Under the pieces are notes generated by a model. That model did no database searches and was not told the DNA's origin. It saw nothing but the letters and a program-made list of their open reading frames with translations. The translations under genes were made by a program, and so were the position numbers. A stretch of DNA of 64,000 bases from positions 7,747,070 to 7,811,069 of the forward strand of contig NC_033635.1 in assembly GCF_001540865.1 (NCBI RefSeq), in the 5' to 3' direction. Below, piece by piece: positions 12,579 through 23,880 of the stretch. Source of the stretch: Ananas comosus. Taxonomy: Eukaryota > Streptophyta > Magnoliopsida > Poales > Bromeliaceae. Every line of letters begins with the position of its first letter. The stretch's first letter is position 1.

Positions 12579-13960
12579 ATGGCAACTTTTGAGGAAGCAG
12601 AGACATCCGCTACCTCCGGATCCAGCGAGATCCGTGAGTTAAGGAGCCAGCTTGCGGCCTCACTGACTTTGTCATCCAGCAGGTGGCGGCAGCTCGGCAA
12701 CAGACTGATGCGGCACGCCGGCAGAAGGCACGGATGAAGCGGCTCGAGGATCTTCTACTACAGCAGACGGCTGTCAGGGAGGCTCAGGCCTCTACACCAC
12801 CCATACCAGTGGAGGCGGTTGCACCCAGGGGGTCGTCCCCTGCGCTCGACACTTCGCGGATGACACCTGTGGTAGCACCTCAGGAGGAGGTTATTTCGGC
12901 AGCACCAGCTCAAGTGCCTTTGGCAGGGGCAGTTTTCCCCGTGATGGTTGAGGGAGAAGAGCGGGAGCGGCTCATGGATCGCCTCAACGAGTTCAGGAGG
13001 TATAGCCCCAAGATCTTCGATGGAGAGAAAGCTGGCCACTGGATCGTAGAGAAGTGGTTTATGCATATGGAGAAGCTTTTTCGCGACGCGTTCATGGAGG
13101 AGAGAGACAGAGTTTGGCTCACTACTCACCATTTGGACGGCGAGGCCTATAGTTGATGGTTGGGTACCCAGGATAATCCCTACACCGAGCTTGTGGCGAT
13201 TTCGTGGAAGAGGTTCAAGGAACTTCTGCTGGAGCACTACTTCCCCGACAGTGTCAAGAGGAAGATGGAGCAGGATCTACGCGGTATGCGCCAGGAGGAC
13301 CGGACTGTGGCCGAGTACGAGAGGGAGTTCTCTCAGCTTTTGCACTGTGTGCCTTTTGTTGTGCGAGACGACGAGGACAAGGCACGTATCTTCGAGTGAG
13401 AACTTCGACTGTCGGTCTCTCGGTTGGTGCAATCCTCCAACCTTCAGACTTACCGAGACGTGGTAAACCGTGCGCTAATCTTGGAGAGCGGCACGACGGA
13501 TTTGCAGGAGCGTCGAGAAGGCTTGGACAAAGGAAAGGGCAAGAGGCCTGCGGCTGAGGGTGCGAGTCAGACGCACTCACGGAGGCCACCAAGGCATCCC
13601 AGGAGCAGGAGCCAGTCGCGAGGACGTGGCTCGTCTGCACTGCATGGATGATTTGAGCGTCGCCAGGCTCCGAGCTGCGTGATCTGCGGTGGTCGTCATT
13701 ACACACGGTAGTGCTCACAGAGTCGGGGCATGTGCTACTTATGTGGCCAGGAGGGTCACTTCCAGTCGGATTGCCCGAGGGGTTCAGTACCAGCACTATC
13801 TTCAGTATCGGCATCAGCTTTACCGGGTCCCAGCCAGGGGACACTTTCTGCTCATTACCAGGCCGGGCGGCCACCTGTCCTGAGACAAATGGAGGGGTCA
13901 CGACAGGCCCCGAGTGGGCGCATGTATGTGGCCCAGGCCGCAGAGGCGGCAGCTGCCGAG
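12579..13960 (+). pseudogene. gag: E1 gag, decayed
   Basis: Gag packages element RNA into cytoplasmic virus-like particles. The reading starts at ATG 12579 (MATFEEAETSATSG), shifts frame at about 12665, and continues with a Gln/Arg-rich coiled segment and the retrotransposon gag domain (FDGEKAGHWIVEKWFMHMEK; TVAEYEREFSQLLHCVP). In-frame stops follow GEAYS (about 13154), FE (about 13397) and SALHG (about 13649), with another in the first knuckle. A canonical CCHC zinc knuckle, CYLCGQEGHFQSDC, lies at 13733-13774. Several stops fit C-to-T or G-to-A changes of CGA, CAG or TGG codons. It is non-functional as it stands. Confidence 0.85.
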
Positions 13961-14004
13961 TTTGTGGCTATAGGTATCTGTTGTTTTGTGGCATTCGAGT
14001 TGTG

Positions 14005-16253
14005 CATTGTTTGATACTGGTGCTTCGCATCCATCCTTTGATCAGCTATTTGCCGAGTTGCATGGCATTCCGTTAGTTCGCTGTTTGCGATGACTATTAG
14101 CACCTCTCGAGCTAGGCAGTTGATTTGCAGGTTTGTGGGTAGCATGTTTTGCTATGCTTTATGGATCTCACGATGATTGCATTAGTTGCATCCCTCGATC
14201 GGCTGTTCGCCGGATAGGGCTTGGGGACGACGCGTGCCTGGACCACTTGTGGAGCCTGGGCCCTTTGGGCAGGCACAGACAGCTGTGAGTGACAGCGGCT
14301 CGGTACTTATGGGTAGGACAGAGTTTTGGTCAGGACGGTAGTCCGAGCTTAGACCTGGGAGCGTGGAATGCCACGTGTTGGATCTTGAGATCGAGGATAC
14401 ACCGAGTGTGTAGGGACCCAACCCGAGGAGTTGCTAGCATTGATCCTTTTTTATGCATGTGGGATGATCGGTTGATCGAGTGTGTTGTTTTGAACACCCT
14501 GCCTTGTAAAAGGGTTTTGTGCGCCAACAAATGGATTGGCCTTACTTGGTGTGGAGTTCTGTGGGGTACCTTTTACCTTTAGTCTTGCGAGCTGACTTGA
14601 CTCACCTTGGGAGTTTGTGCACGAAATAGTGCCTATTAAGAATTTAGTCCGCCGAGGGTGACGATTACCTCCTTACCTAAAATTGGGTAAGTGTCAGAGA
14701 GGATTTGGGGCCTATTTGGCCGGTAGCTTGTGATGATCGAGAATCCTCGAAATGACGGATGTCTTTTGAGTTGTCGTTGTATCTCCCGATTGAGTCTCAA
14801 ATCGTGAGCTCGTTTGGCGGGGAGGTTTTTGTATCTAGTGTTTCGCTTCGTGGAGAAGTGCCCTCACTTGTCGTGGGACCAGTTGGGACGTTTCGACTGT
14901 ATGTCGACCATCGTGATCTAAATTGAACCATGATCGGGTGTTTGGACCGTTGTAGAGGCTCATTGACCTTGTCAAATGTTCTTGAGTTGTAGGTGTACTC
15001 GTTGAGATTGTAATGAAATCTGAGTAGTACCTTTTCATGTTGGAGTTTAAGGCTGTACCTCAAACGGAATTCTGATGCTGGGCTAGGACACCACAAAGAT
15101 TATTGTGATGTTGTCTCAGCCTGTAGTACTCCACCAGTGTTAGGGACTTGCTGAATGATGATTCCAAGCCTTTGGATGGATTTGTGGAATCGGTCGCTGA
15201 TGGCCAGGAGTATCCTGTTGATGATTGGCGAAGGTTGACGGCGAAGGCAGATTGATGTGATCGAAATGTGGAACTCTCACTGCTGGATTGAGCGGTTGGA
15301 GAATTCGAGAGGAAGATTACCAAGTTGCTATCTTCCCTTATCTAGATCATGTACAAGGAATTAAGTTCTTTGGGATAGAACTGCATACAAGGGCTTATGG
15401 ACTTGGCGTTTGGTTGATAGTCACATCTTGATGACATTGATAGAGCGCTATTATTGAATTATGGATTGATCCCCCTCTATCACTTGAGTTGAACTCGGTG
15501 ACTACGGACACCTAGAGCATCCGATGCTAAGGGAAGCATTGAGATTGAGAATTTTGAGTGGTTATGTTATTAGACCTTCTATCGTAGATAAGCCCCTGGC
15601 TTAGGCTTACAAGAGTTTACTTGGGCTTCGAGAAGAGACTAAGGTGATGACCTTAGTGGAATGGTGAAGCTTCTGAGCATGGGTTCACGACAATATGTAT
15701 GGAAATGGAGTTGAGAGTAACCCCCTAGTGGTGAATTGAGATTGATGTGGAGGCATTGTAGTGCAATGTCGATTGATGAACCAAGTAATCACCCTTGGTG
15801 AGCGAATTGGGATGATTCGTCGGTTCTCGTTCTTTTCGGCAGGGATGTTACCATGGATAGTGATCGTAGAACTGCTTCATGCTAATCAAGATTGGATGAA
15901 TGGTGGGATGTTGCAAATAGCAACAAGATGGAAAATTTACACCATACTTAACCTTGGAATAGGATTGCACTCAGTGGTGCAATCTAGTGATGAGATTTGA
16001 TCATGGATTTGAGTGATCGTCGTTGGGATTGAGTCGACGACGGGATGTGGCATCGCCTCCCTTTGGTGAGTGTTAATCAGTTGAGTACCCTGGTATGGTT
16101 TTGATGGATTGGGTAACGGGTGTAACCCCAAGATTTTTCTATGGATGGCATTGTTGAATCCGCCTCAGAAGGATATCTGATGGAATTCCATATATAAGAG
16201 TAAGTCAAAGCAGAGCTAGGCTTTGCCCTCGACTTGGATGAGGAAAGTGAGAT
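14005..16253 (+). pseudogene. pol: E1 pol relics (protease, RT and integrase fragments)
   Basis: Heavily eroded. Recognisable islands: an aspartic protease motif, FDTGASHPSFDQLF, at about 14008-14050 in a frame different from gag; a reverse transcriptase fragment, TFRLYVDHRDLN, at about 14888-14923; and a possible integrase start, MDWVTG, near 16109. Between the islands I see no continuous frame. RT palm, RNase H and most of the integrase core cannot be traced, so internal deletions as well as point decay are likely. The region is assigned by order between the E1 gag and the E1 integrase C-terminus. Confidence 0.6.
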
Positions 16254-16716
16254 CTAGACTTTAGCCTTCGGGAGCACGTGGGTTCGTGAGAACCAACTGA
16301 AGGGCTTGTCGAGCAAGCGCGGATTTGAGATAGAGTTCCTGGTTGCAGACCATGTTTCCCTGAAGGTCTCACCGACCAGAGGGATCAGGAGATTCGGGAT
16401 TCGGGGAAAGTTGAGCCCCTGGTTTATTGGACCGTATGAGATCTTGGAGCGTGTGGGCCTGGTAGCGTATCGACTTGCTCTACCACCGAACTTATCGGGC
16501 ATACATGACATCTTCCATGTATCGGTCCTTCGGAAGTGCATCTTCGACCCGGCTCATGTATTGGATGCTACACCTATAGAGCTGCGGGATGATTTGACTT
16601 TTGAGGAGCAACCCGTGAGGATCTTGGCTCGCGAAGTGCGGAAGCTGCGGAATCGGAATTTTTCATATGTGAAGGTTCTTTGGAGCAACCACGAGGAGCG
16701 AGAGGCCACCTTAATC
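16254..16716 (+). pseudogene. pol: E1 integrase C-terminal domain and chromodomain-like tail
   Basis: Open from 16306 with RGFEIEFLVADHVSLKVSP, RRFGIRGKLSPWFIGPYEIL and LSGIHDIFHVSVLRKC, the GPY/F-type integrase C-terminus of chromoviruses. Then comes PVRILAREVRKLRNR...VLWSNHEEREAT, matching the chromodomain-like tail that in such elements directs integration to heterochromatin. Just after EREAT the sequence switches, with a frame change, into the pol of another element (ELVYQA...). So the last 25 or so residues of E1 pol and its polypurine tract are gone. Confidence 0.8.
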
Positions 16717-18282
16717 GAGAGGAGCTAGTATATCAGGCATTTAAAAGCTCGCCCTTCGCGGCGACCATGTCGGCGGCACGGGCGAGGAAAATGATAAAAG
16801 GCGGTTGTGAAGCCTATTTGGCGACAATGGTAGAAGCCCGGAAGGAGCGCCCGGAACATAGTGGTATTCGGGTGGCATGTGAGTTTTCGGATGTATTTCC
16901 AGCGGAGTTACCGGGTTTGCCACTGGACCGGGAGATCGAGTTCGTTATTGACTTGGTGCCCGGGGCGGCTCCAATTTCGAAGGCCCCGCATAGAATGGCA
17001 CCGGCGGAGCTAAAGGAGCTCAAGACACAGTTGCAAGACTTGCTCGACAAAGGCTTTGTGAGGCCGAGCGCGTCACCCTGGGGAGCTCCGGTGCTATTCG
17101 TTAAGAAGAAGGACGGCACATTTCGACTCTACGTGGACCCTGGGGAGCTCCGGTGCTATTCGTTAAGAAGAAGGACGGCACATTTCGACTCTACGTGGAT
17201 TACCGTGAGTTGAACAAGGTTACAGTGAAGAATAAGTACCCGTTGCCGAGGATTGATGACTTATTCGATCAGTTGCAAGGGTCAAGGGTATATTCAAAGA
17301 TTGATCTTCAATCGGGGTATCATCAGTTGAAGATACGGCCCGAGAATGTACATAAACGGCTTACCGTACGCGGTATGGCCATTATGAGTTTACGGTGATG
17401 CCGTTTGGGCTTACTAACGCCGCCGCGGCATTCATGGACTTAATGAATAGAGTCTTCCGTCCGCTATTAGACCGGTGCGTCGTGGTATTCATTGACGACG
17501 TATTGGTATATTCTCGGACCGAGAAGGAACACGAGGAGCATTTGAGGATCGTGTTGGAAATACTCCGAAAAGAGAAGTTATATGCCAAGTTGAAGAAATG
17601 CGACTTTTGGCTATCGGAGGTCACTTTCCTTTGTCATGTAATTTCGGGCGATGGTATCTCGGTGGACACGAAGAAAGTTGAGGCAATTAGAGATTGGCCT
17701 CGCCCGACGAGCGTATCGGAGGTCCGCAGTTTTCTTAGGCTAGTGGGCTATTACCGGCGGTTCGTGGAGGGGTTTGCTAAAATAACTACTCCACTAACAC
17801 GCCTTACACACAAAGCTGTAAAGTATGTTTGGAGCCCCGAATGCGAGCGGAGCTTCAAGGAATTAAAAGAAAGATTGACCACGACCCCGGTGCTTGCTCT
17901 ACCGATGCCGGGGGAGACATTTGTGGTGTATAGTGATGCTTTCTATGTTGAACTCGCGTGTGTCTTGATGCAAAACGGGCGGGTTATAGCATATGCTTCG
18001 CGCCAATTGAAGACGTATGAGAAAAACTACCCGATCCACGATTTGGAGTTAGCGGTGGTTATTTTTTCGCTAAAATTATGGAGGCGTTACCTATATGGAG
18101 AACATTGTGAGATCTACAGGGATCACAAAAGCCTTAAATACTTGTTCACCCAAAAGGAGCTAAATATGCGGCAGCGGCGGTGGTTAGAATTGTTAAAGGA
18201 TTATGATGTTACTATTCTATACCACCCCGGGAAAGCAAATGTGGTGGCCGATGCACTTAGTAGAAAATCGGAAAAAATTTAG
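16717..18282 (+). pseudogene. pol: E2 pol: protease-RT linker, reverse transcriptase and RNase H, broken
   Basis: Truncated at its 5' end, starting in the linker after protease (ELVYQAFKSSPFAATMSAARARK). RT motifs follow: VEFVI-type linker, APYRMAP-like segment, [32 protein letters not shown], and the catalytic FIDD motif in [12 protein letters not shown]. RNase H carries YSDA, LELAV, YRDHKSL and VVADALSRK with its acidic residues present. Breaks: a 62-bp tandem duplication at 17076-17199 shifts frame, a one-base loss near 17355 shifts it again, and the frame ends at 18282. The sequence is nearly identical to E3 at 27770-29270. Confidence 0.88.
17076..17199 (+). repeat. 62-bp perfect tandem duplication in E2 RT
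   Basis: Units 17076-17137 and 17138-17199 begin CCCTGGGGAGCTCCGG and end TCTACGTGGA. The unit is present once in E3 and E4. As 62 is not a multiple of three, it breaks the RT frame. No substitution is seen between units, so it is recent or an assembly slip. Confidence 0.93.
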
Positions 18283-18286
18283 CTTC

Positions 18287-19832
18287 GGCAATTACACCCC
18301 AACCGTTGTTACAAAAGGAGATGCAACGGCTTGGATTGGAAGTAGTAACGCCGGGAGTGCCGGCTACACTTGCCCCATTGGTGGTACAACCGACCTGGTT
18401 GGAGAGGATCAAGGAGTTGCAAGCTTCCGATGAGTATCTCCAAAAGGTGCGCAGAGAAGTTGAGAGCGGTAGTGCCGATGATTTTGGCATTGGGACCGAC
18501 GGCACACTTCGATTTCGGAACCGTTGGTGTGTGCCTAAGAACAAGGACGTACGCAAAGCAATTATGCAATAGGCGCATCAATCTCCTTATAGTATACACC
18601 CGGGCGGCACCAAAATGTACCAAGATTTGAAATTGCATTATTGGTGGCCGGACATGAAGAAAGACATTGGGGAGTTTGTTGCGCAATGTCTTACTTGCCA
18701 ACAAGTAAAAGCGGAGCGGCGGTTTCCGGCGAGAAAGTTGCAAAGTTTACCTATACCCGTTTGGAAATGGAAAAATATCACAATGGACTTCGTGACCGGG
18801 TTGCCTCTATCTCAGGGTGGACATTATGTAATTTGGGTGATAAGACCGGTTGACGAAGTCGGCACATTTCCTACCGATTCATGTTACTTGGTCGGGGGAC
18901 AAGTTGGCTGAACTATATATCGACGAGGTTGTGAGACTTCACGGGGTACCAGTTTCTATTATATCAGATTGGGACCCGATATTCACATCTCATTTTTGGA
19001 GGAGTCTACAGGAGGCCTTAGGCACACGGCTCGACTTTAGCACGACATTTCATCCTCAAAGTGATGGTCAGTCGGAAAAGACGATACAAATACTTGAGAA
19101 TATGCTCCGAGCGTGTATATTGGACTACAAGGGCAGTTGGCACGATCATCTACCAATGGCGGAGTTCGCGTACAATAACAGCTACCAAGAGAGTATCGCG
19201 ATGGCACCATTCGAGGCCCTTTATGGAAAGAAATGTCGCTCTCCAATCCATTGGAGCGATGTGGACTAGAGAGCGGCTCTCGGCCCCGATGTAGTGCGGG
19301 AGGCAGAGGAGAAGGTTCGCCTCGCCCGCCAACGACTGACTACGGCGCATCCCGGCAAAAAAACTATGCCGATAAACGGAGATAAGACATAGAGTTCGCA
19401 GTTGGTGACCACGTCTTTCTAAAAGTATCGCCGATGCGGGGAATTAGACGGTTTGGGCTCCGTGGAAAGTTAAGTCCCCGGTACCTTGCACCGTTTGAGG
19501 TATTGGAGCGGGTCGGCGCGGTGGCATACAAGATAGCATTACTACTGAGGCTTGCGGGAGTACACGACGTGTTCCATCTATCGAATCTCCGCAAGTACAT
19601 TCATGACCCCAAGCATATCCTATCGTTTGAATCATCCGAGGTCCAAGAGGACATGACCTATGAGGAGTTCCCAGCATACATCATCGATCGAGAAGTAAAA
19701 AAACTACGAAATCGTGAGATTCCGTATGTTAAGATTCGTTCGTGCAATCACGATGATCGAGAAGCTACCTAGGAGCTCGAGAGCGCAATGCAAGAGCATT
19801 ATCCTCACCTCTTTACCGAGCTGAATTGATGT
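18287..19832 (+). pseudogene. pol: E2 integrase and chromodomain-like tail, broken
   Basis: Starts [14 protein letters not shown], then the HHCC zinc domain ([16 protein letters not shown] ... CLTCQQ), core Asp in MDFVTGLP, second Asp in ISDWDPIFTS, and Glu in GQSEKTIQ. The C-terminus has RRFGLRGKLSPRYLAPFEVLERV and the tail DREVKKLRNREIPYVK, ending at YPHLFTELN. Damage: stop in IMQ*AHQS at about 18570, frameshift around 18845, stop after WSDVD (about 19267), decay at 19350-19430, and TAG in place of Trp in AT*ELE (about 19770). The polypurine tract and LTR follow directly. Confidence 0.87.
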
Positions 19833-19880
19833 ATGAGTTTAAGTCTAAATTAAGTAAGTTTCGCGGACGAAACTAAATTT

Positions 19881-19893
19881 GAGGGGTGGAGAA
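19881..19893 (+). other. Polypurine tract of E2
   Basis: GAGGGGTGGAGAA lies directly before the LTR start TGTAACATACC at 19894, the primer for plus-strand DNA synthesis. It shows that the following LTR served as the 3' LTR of E2. E4 has a near-identical tract at 58267-58278. Confidence 0.85.
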
Positions 19894-20064
19894 TGTAACA
19901 TACCGAAATCTCGGAAATTAAATTCGAAACTTAGTCAAATTGGCCAAAGTGCGAGGTTGGTATGCTTCGGAGAGGCCGGAGGCATCAAATAATGAAAAAA
20001 TGCATTACGGGGGACCTTCGAGAGCTTTAGAAATCAAAATCTACAAACTGCAGGTTTTGTGCTC

Positions 20065-20380
20065 TCTGGGACCGGTCCCTGGTGGGAGAGGCCGGTCCTC
20101 GAACGAGTAGGCAGCACGAAGGCCGAGAAATCGGCTAAGTTCTCGAAAACCAGCTCTCGGGAACCGGTCCTTGCGAGGAAAGACCGGTCCCCAGAGACCG
20201 GTCCCATCGAGGGAGACCGGTTGCGTCGCGCGCGGCCTACGCAGTCCGCGGGAGAAGCTCTCGGGGACCGGTCCCAGGTCGGGGAGACCGGTCCCTGAAT
20301 GTGAAAAATGCCCAGTCTGGGCAGTGCACTGGGAATAAAGTGGAGGGGTCTTGTTGTAAATGTTACAGCACCTTATATAC
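20065..20380 (+). promoter_or_regulatory. U3 promoter of the shared LTR: GGGACCGGTCCC array and TATA box
   Basis: Repeated ACCGGT cores between about 20070 and 20292, here inside the palindrome GGGACCGGTCCC (for example near 20068 and 20264) or GAGACCGGTCCC. TATATAC lies at 20374-20380. The same architecture occurs in family A and B LTRs, but with GGG/CCC arms in place of TGT/ACA. Confidence 0.6.
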
Positions 20381-20558
20381 TCAACCCTTCTCCCTTTTCT
20401 CAGCCAAAACCCTCACTCCTCTCATTTCCTCTCCGCTCTCTCTAGAACTCACCTAGGGGTTAAAGAAGAAGAAGAAGAAGAAGAAGCTTGAGCAGGGATT
20501 TTTGGTGGACTTGGTGGGTCTAGAAGCTCTCCAACAAGAGGGAGATTGCTAGAACTTG

Positions 20559-23500
20559 TGTAACAAACCAGATCTTGGTATAAAAATAAAAATAAATAAA
20601 AATAGTGTGAGATACTATTTTTATTGGATTTAGAAAAGTAAAACATAAGTCAGAAGTGACTTGTGCTGAAATCGGAATGAAAACAGAAGATTTAGAATTT
20701 TCTGTTGGAAACAGGACAGATAAATTAGCAGAAAATGCATAGTGTCAAAAAATTATAAAAACTAGAGGATAAGTCTGGATTATTTTTATGAGGCTAGATT
20801 TAAAGTTTCATGTAATTCTGACACCCGGAAGGTGGAAAATAAAATCCGACAACTATCTGATAAAGATTACAGTTCGGTACAGTTTTCGGTGACCAAACGG
20901 GGTCGAAACTGAAATATTAAAATTTCTTTGGACTCGTTAAGTAAAACCGAACATGACTGTCAAATTTGAGCTCAAACGGATATTCAGGGAGCTCCGGCGA
21001 AAGATATTAGATTTCGAGCTGACCGGAGATAAATAGTGTATTGTTGAGGGGTCGAAACTGAAATATTAAAATTTCTTTGGACTCGTTAAGTAAAACCGAA
21101 CATGACTGTCAAATTTGAGCTCAAACGGATATTTAGGGAGCTCCGGCGAAAGATATCAAATTTCGAGCTGCCCGGAGATAAATAGTGTATTATTAGGGGG
21201 CTTTGTGTAAAATCTGCACTAGTCTTCTTCTTCTCCTCAACCATATGCAGCCACACACACACACACTCACACGCATACATGGAGGGAGAGAGAAACCTCC
21301 CTTTCTCTCTCTAGATCTCTCCCAAAATTGAAGGTTTTGGTGGCGAAGCAAGCTTGGAAGTTGATCTTCATTTTCTTCGTCTTCTTCCTCTCCATTGGAG
21401 CTAGCTTGATAGGTAAGCTTTGATGCCCTTTAATGGTAGAATTGTAGGGCTTCAATTATATGCTCCAAGAATGGATTTAGTGGAACTCCTAGATGCTAAA
21501 TAGAGGATTAATGCTTAAATCATGAAGCTATATGGTGATTTCTTGCATAGTTGTAACCTAGGGCTCCAAAATGCAATTTTTGCATGTAGATGGGTTTGAT
21601 CTAAATTGAACCTATATAAACCTAATTGCTAGGTAAATGAACGCGTTGGCGAAGTCGGTTCGGCGATTCGTCGAGCCGTTGTAAAGATATTAAAGAAACG
21701 GATGTTTAGGCTTCGTTTCTGCCTGGAGGGCCGAGGCGACATCGTAAAGTCATGAAACGGATTTGGAGTATCGTGGCACATAACCGAAGACCTATAATTT
21801 TCGGAGCCACGATTCGACGCACGGTTGGTGAGTATTAGCGAAATCGGGCCGAACCGGACACGGGTGCCACGGGAGGCTGATTGCAAGTGTCGACAAGCAA
21901 TCGGAAAGCGATTTGAGGTGAGTTGTACTTACCGAAGCGACTAGGTCGCCTGTATGTCTAAGTAAAGTGAATTCATGTTGATGCATATAAATGCTTGATG
22001 GATGCATGTAGTAAATGCTAAAAGGAATGCATACTAAAGATGTAATATAGAAATGCTAGAATGCATGATGATGTAATATAAATGCATGTTAATTATCTAA
22101 AGTAAGATACTAAGAGATTGTACATGAAGTGACATAATGTAAGAATGCTAAATAAATGGATGAATGATGTGGTATAGAAATGCTAGAATATATGCATTGG
22201 TTAATATTAGTTGAATGCATGTCATGGAAATGCTAAATGTAAACATGGGGCCAATACTAAGACATACTTGATGATCATGTTGTAGAGATACTAATGTTAA
22301 GTAAAGGATATGGGCGTGTGGACATATATATATGCACATAGATCGAGTGGCATTGAACATAGTGTTTTGAACATAGGTTGAACATGAATGATATGAACCT
22401 AGTGTTAGTAAACCTAGGTCGGACATGAAGGACATATGAACCTAGTGTGAATATACATAGGTTGGACATCAAGTGGCATTGAACCTAGTATTAAAGAATA
22501 TAGGTTGGAATCATGTGTGGCATTTAATCTAGCGTTAAAGAACATAGGTTGGACATGAACTTAGTGTTAAAGAAAGTAGTTAAACAAGGTTTAACCCAAA
22601 GTGACATTGTGGCTTGGTATTAGCGGTATATGCATGATTAGGTAAAAACCTATCATTGGCATTGAGGCATAGAGATATGGAACAGGTTGGCTGTACCTCA
22701 TCAAATTGAGGATGGGATCATACTCACATGTATCGGTTCCGGCTTGTGCGAGGTCGCTCCTCTACAAGCGGTGCACTCCGGAGTATAGACACCACGGGTG
22801 AGAGTGCCCGGCGAAGATCCCTCGGGTGATAGTGCCTTGTGCTTTCCCCGGTAGACTGGATGGATCCCTCGGGGGCATTTTCCAATGCTAATCTCGGTAG
22901 ATGGGACATGTGAGATGTGAGCTTGGGTCGAACTTGATGAACCCCGGAAAAATTGGGTAAAGGCCAAAGTGAATATGTGAAAGTATGCATTATGAGCTAT
23001 GGATTTGGTATTCCAGTTGAGTGGATTTATGGCTGAGGTGCATGTGGGACGTCCTTCACCTCGAGCCTGGATGCATGCGGTAATCCGCAGATGATTGACT
23101 CGAGACCGAGTCGGGTGGTTAGCTTGGCTAGGGTAGAGGAAAACCTTAGGAGCAAATAACCAATGATGTAAAGTGACAAAATGTATAAATTATGGAAAAG
23201 CTATGGATAGCATGATAGAAAGTAAAATCATTTATTTTACTTGTATAGTTGCATGGTTTCATATTACATATCGCGAGGCATGACATGTAGTTCAATATCG
23301 AATAAATGTTTAAATATCTGTTATATGTTATTGGGCTAACCTGTTGTAGTGCCTCATTAGACCTATTGGTTGAGCTTTTCCCTTGGGTGGCCGTACCCAC
23401 TGGGAACCATAGAGTTGGTTCTCACCCCATGTTGTTTTGGGCTGTTATAGGTTCACACGTGAGCGGCGCGGCGGCGCGAGGCAAGGGCGTAGCTCCGTAG

Positions 23501-23880
23501 TTAGCGCCCTACTACCGAGACCAGAGATAGTGGTACCCTGAGTCGGCTACTTAGGGATGTAAGAAATGAAATGAATAATATTGTAATAATTTGTAATAAG
23601 CATGATTGTATTTGGAAGTTAAATGTAATATGTAATTGTGATGTAAAATGTATTTAGTGAATGTGAATGCTTGTAATAACAAGTAAATTATATTTTTGAT
23701 ACTTCCTTATGCAATCTTTGTTTCAAATGTGTTCCTGGTTGGAACTTCGTACATTGTATTGATTGCGACGTCTTGGACGTACAAGGGAGACTCTGTCCGC
23801 GGTACAGGGGAAGCTCTGTCCGTTCGGCGGTCTGTTGGCGTGCCCGAAACCGACCAAATAGGCGGGCTCTGGGTGTGACA
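20559..23880 (+). mobile_element. Solo LTR (family D), fourth nesting level
   Basis: A 3,322-bp LTR starting TGTAACAAACCAGATC and ending GGGTGTGACA, with perfect TSD ACTTG at 20554-20558 and 23881-23885. It is homologous to the minus-strand LTR at 42026-45304. Inside are a 149-bp tandem duplication (20902-21199), a decayed minisatellite of AACCTAGTGTTA...ATAGGTTGG units at about 22340-22580, and GA/CA-rich stretches near 21250. No coding region. Confidence 0.93.
20902..21199 (+). repeat. 149-bp tandem duplication in family D LTR
   Basis: The sequence beginning GTCGAAACTGAAATATTAAA occurs at 20902 and again at 21051, period 149 bp, with a few differences (ATTCAGGG versus ATTTAGGG; GCTGACC versus GCTGCCC). 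The related LTR at 42026-45304 has the motif once, near 44940 on the minus strand, so the duplication is specific to this copy or lineage. Confidence 0.85.

Noticed and set aside
19894..23880. First reading as one 4-kb 3' LTR of E2
   Set aside because: The TSD ACTTG at 20554 and 23881, and the smooth join of 20558 to 23886 compared with S7, show a nested solo LTR in a 2.5-kb LTR ending at 25709.
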